A DNA stretch of 64,000 nt from Mariannaea sp. PMI_226 (Eukaryota > Ascomycota > Sordariomycetes > Hypocreales > Nectriaceae): the NCBI GenBank assembly GCA_024336345.1, contig JANFOG010000008.1, positions 2,170,001-2,234,000 on the forward strand, written 5' to 3'. Positions 63,632 through 64,000 of this stretch are shown here, piece by piece (the stretch's first letter is position 1; each line of letters starts with the position of its first letter). The notes beneath the pieces are model-generated. The model was not told the origin of the DNA. It saw only the letters and a list, made by a program, of their open reading frames with translations, and ran no database searches. A program made the position numbers and the translations under genes.

Positions 63632-64000
63632 GGCGAACCCAACTTTCTTCTCGGCCGTACCACACACGACCTAAAGTGATGTGTTGGCCCGAGGATTCGG
63701 CTTGGGGACGTATGGGGATGTATGTCCAGGACAGCAGCAATGTTTGTGCGATATCTCAACAATCCAGTTTGATCAAATCTGTTTCTCGGCCGTAACACAG
63801 TTGCTCCATGCCTAATACTGTGTGACGCGGAGATAAGCTCGTGCAGGTCAAGTTCAATTGGACAAGATGAGCATGACGGAGATAAAGCTCGATTACATAA
63901 TGCGATTTTAAGTCCGAACTCGGGGCTCCTGAAGCAATGCTTCAACGCACTGACACTTCATTTTGTTTTTGGTTCATCTGATCAGCCCACAAAGGTAGAT
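63632..64000. other. Upstream region of the last regulator gene
   Basis: The coding frame of the regulator stays open to 63667 but contains no further ATG. No other gene is visible up to the window end. Confidence 0.5.

Noticed and set aside
63331..63945. 204-codon frame overlapping the Zn2Cys6 gene start
   Set aside because: Alternate frame of the same strand; the zinc-cluster frame is clearly the coding one.
1..64000. CRISPR arrays, bacterial operons, ribosome-binding sites, rRNA genes
   Set aside because: Nothing of the kind is visible; apart from the Tc-like gene the DNA has fungal gene structure throughout.

Overview
The window is nuclear DNA of a filamentous ascomycete. Genes are split by short introns (about 43-160 nt, mostly GTRNGN...YAG with CTRAY-type branch sites). 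There are Zn2Cys6 transcription factors, a LaeA-like methyltransferase, HeLo, SesB-like and DUF7580-type fungal domains, and a tRNA-Leu with an intron. The gene content fits a Sordariomycete (perhaps Hypocreales), but that is inference. Between genes lie a solo LTR with a perfect target duplication, a 616-bp terminal-inverted-repeat element with TA duplications, a probable LTR fragment and an aldehyde dehydrogenase relic.

The left part (6.9-18.1 kb) is the most interesting. Three adjacent genes appear to form a regulated cell-death module: (i) a 1938-residue fusion with a SesB-like alpha/beta-hydrolase domain, TPR-like repeats and a C-terminal CHAT (caspase-like) protease, transcribed leftwards; (ii) a 298-residue gasdermin-like protein, transcribed rightwards from the shared 448-bp intergenic region; (iii) a 971-residue protein with a DUF7580-like region and a complete subtilisin (S8) domain. 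Fungal gasdermins are known to be activated by such proteases (HET-Q1/HET-Q2 in Podospora). Here one gasdermin sits between candidates of both protease classes. A HeLo-domain gene of the HET-S type lies 16 kb away and is cut by in-frame stops before its C-terminal tail.

The middle holds a LaeA-like methyltransferase, an intronless 2490-residue TcB/TcC (SpvB-RHS) insecticidal-toxin-like protein that looks bacterial in origin, a GHKL-ATPase protein, the HeLo gene, an L-lactate dehydrogenase, a Nudix ADP-sugar pyrophosphatase, a nine-exon MFS transporter (one GC-AG intron) and an FAD/NAD(P)-binding protein.

The right part holds an adenylosuccinate synthetase that only reads through if spliced into 22 exons, including 5-nt and 11-nt microexons. 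It is followed by a DAO-type FAD oxidoreductase (one GC-AG intron), an alpha/beta hydrolase, two Zn2Cys6 regulators and a small secreted cysteine-rich protein. A second cysteine-rich secreted protein and a larger secreted protein lie at the far left (2.4-4.6 kb). All gene models were made by hand from reading frames and splice signals; no expression data or database searches were available.
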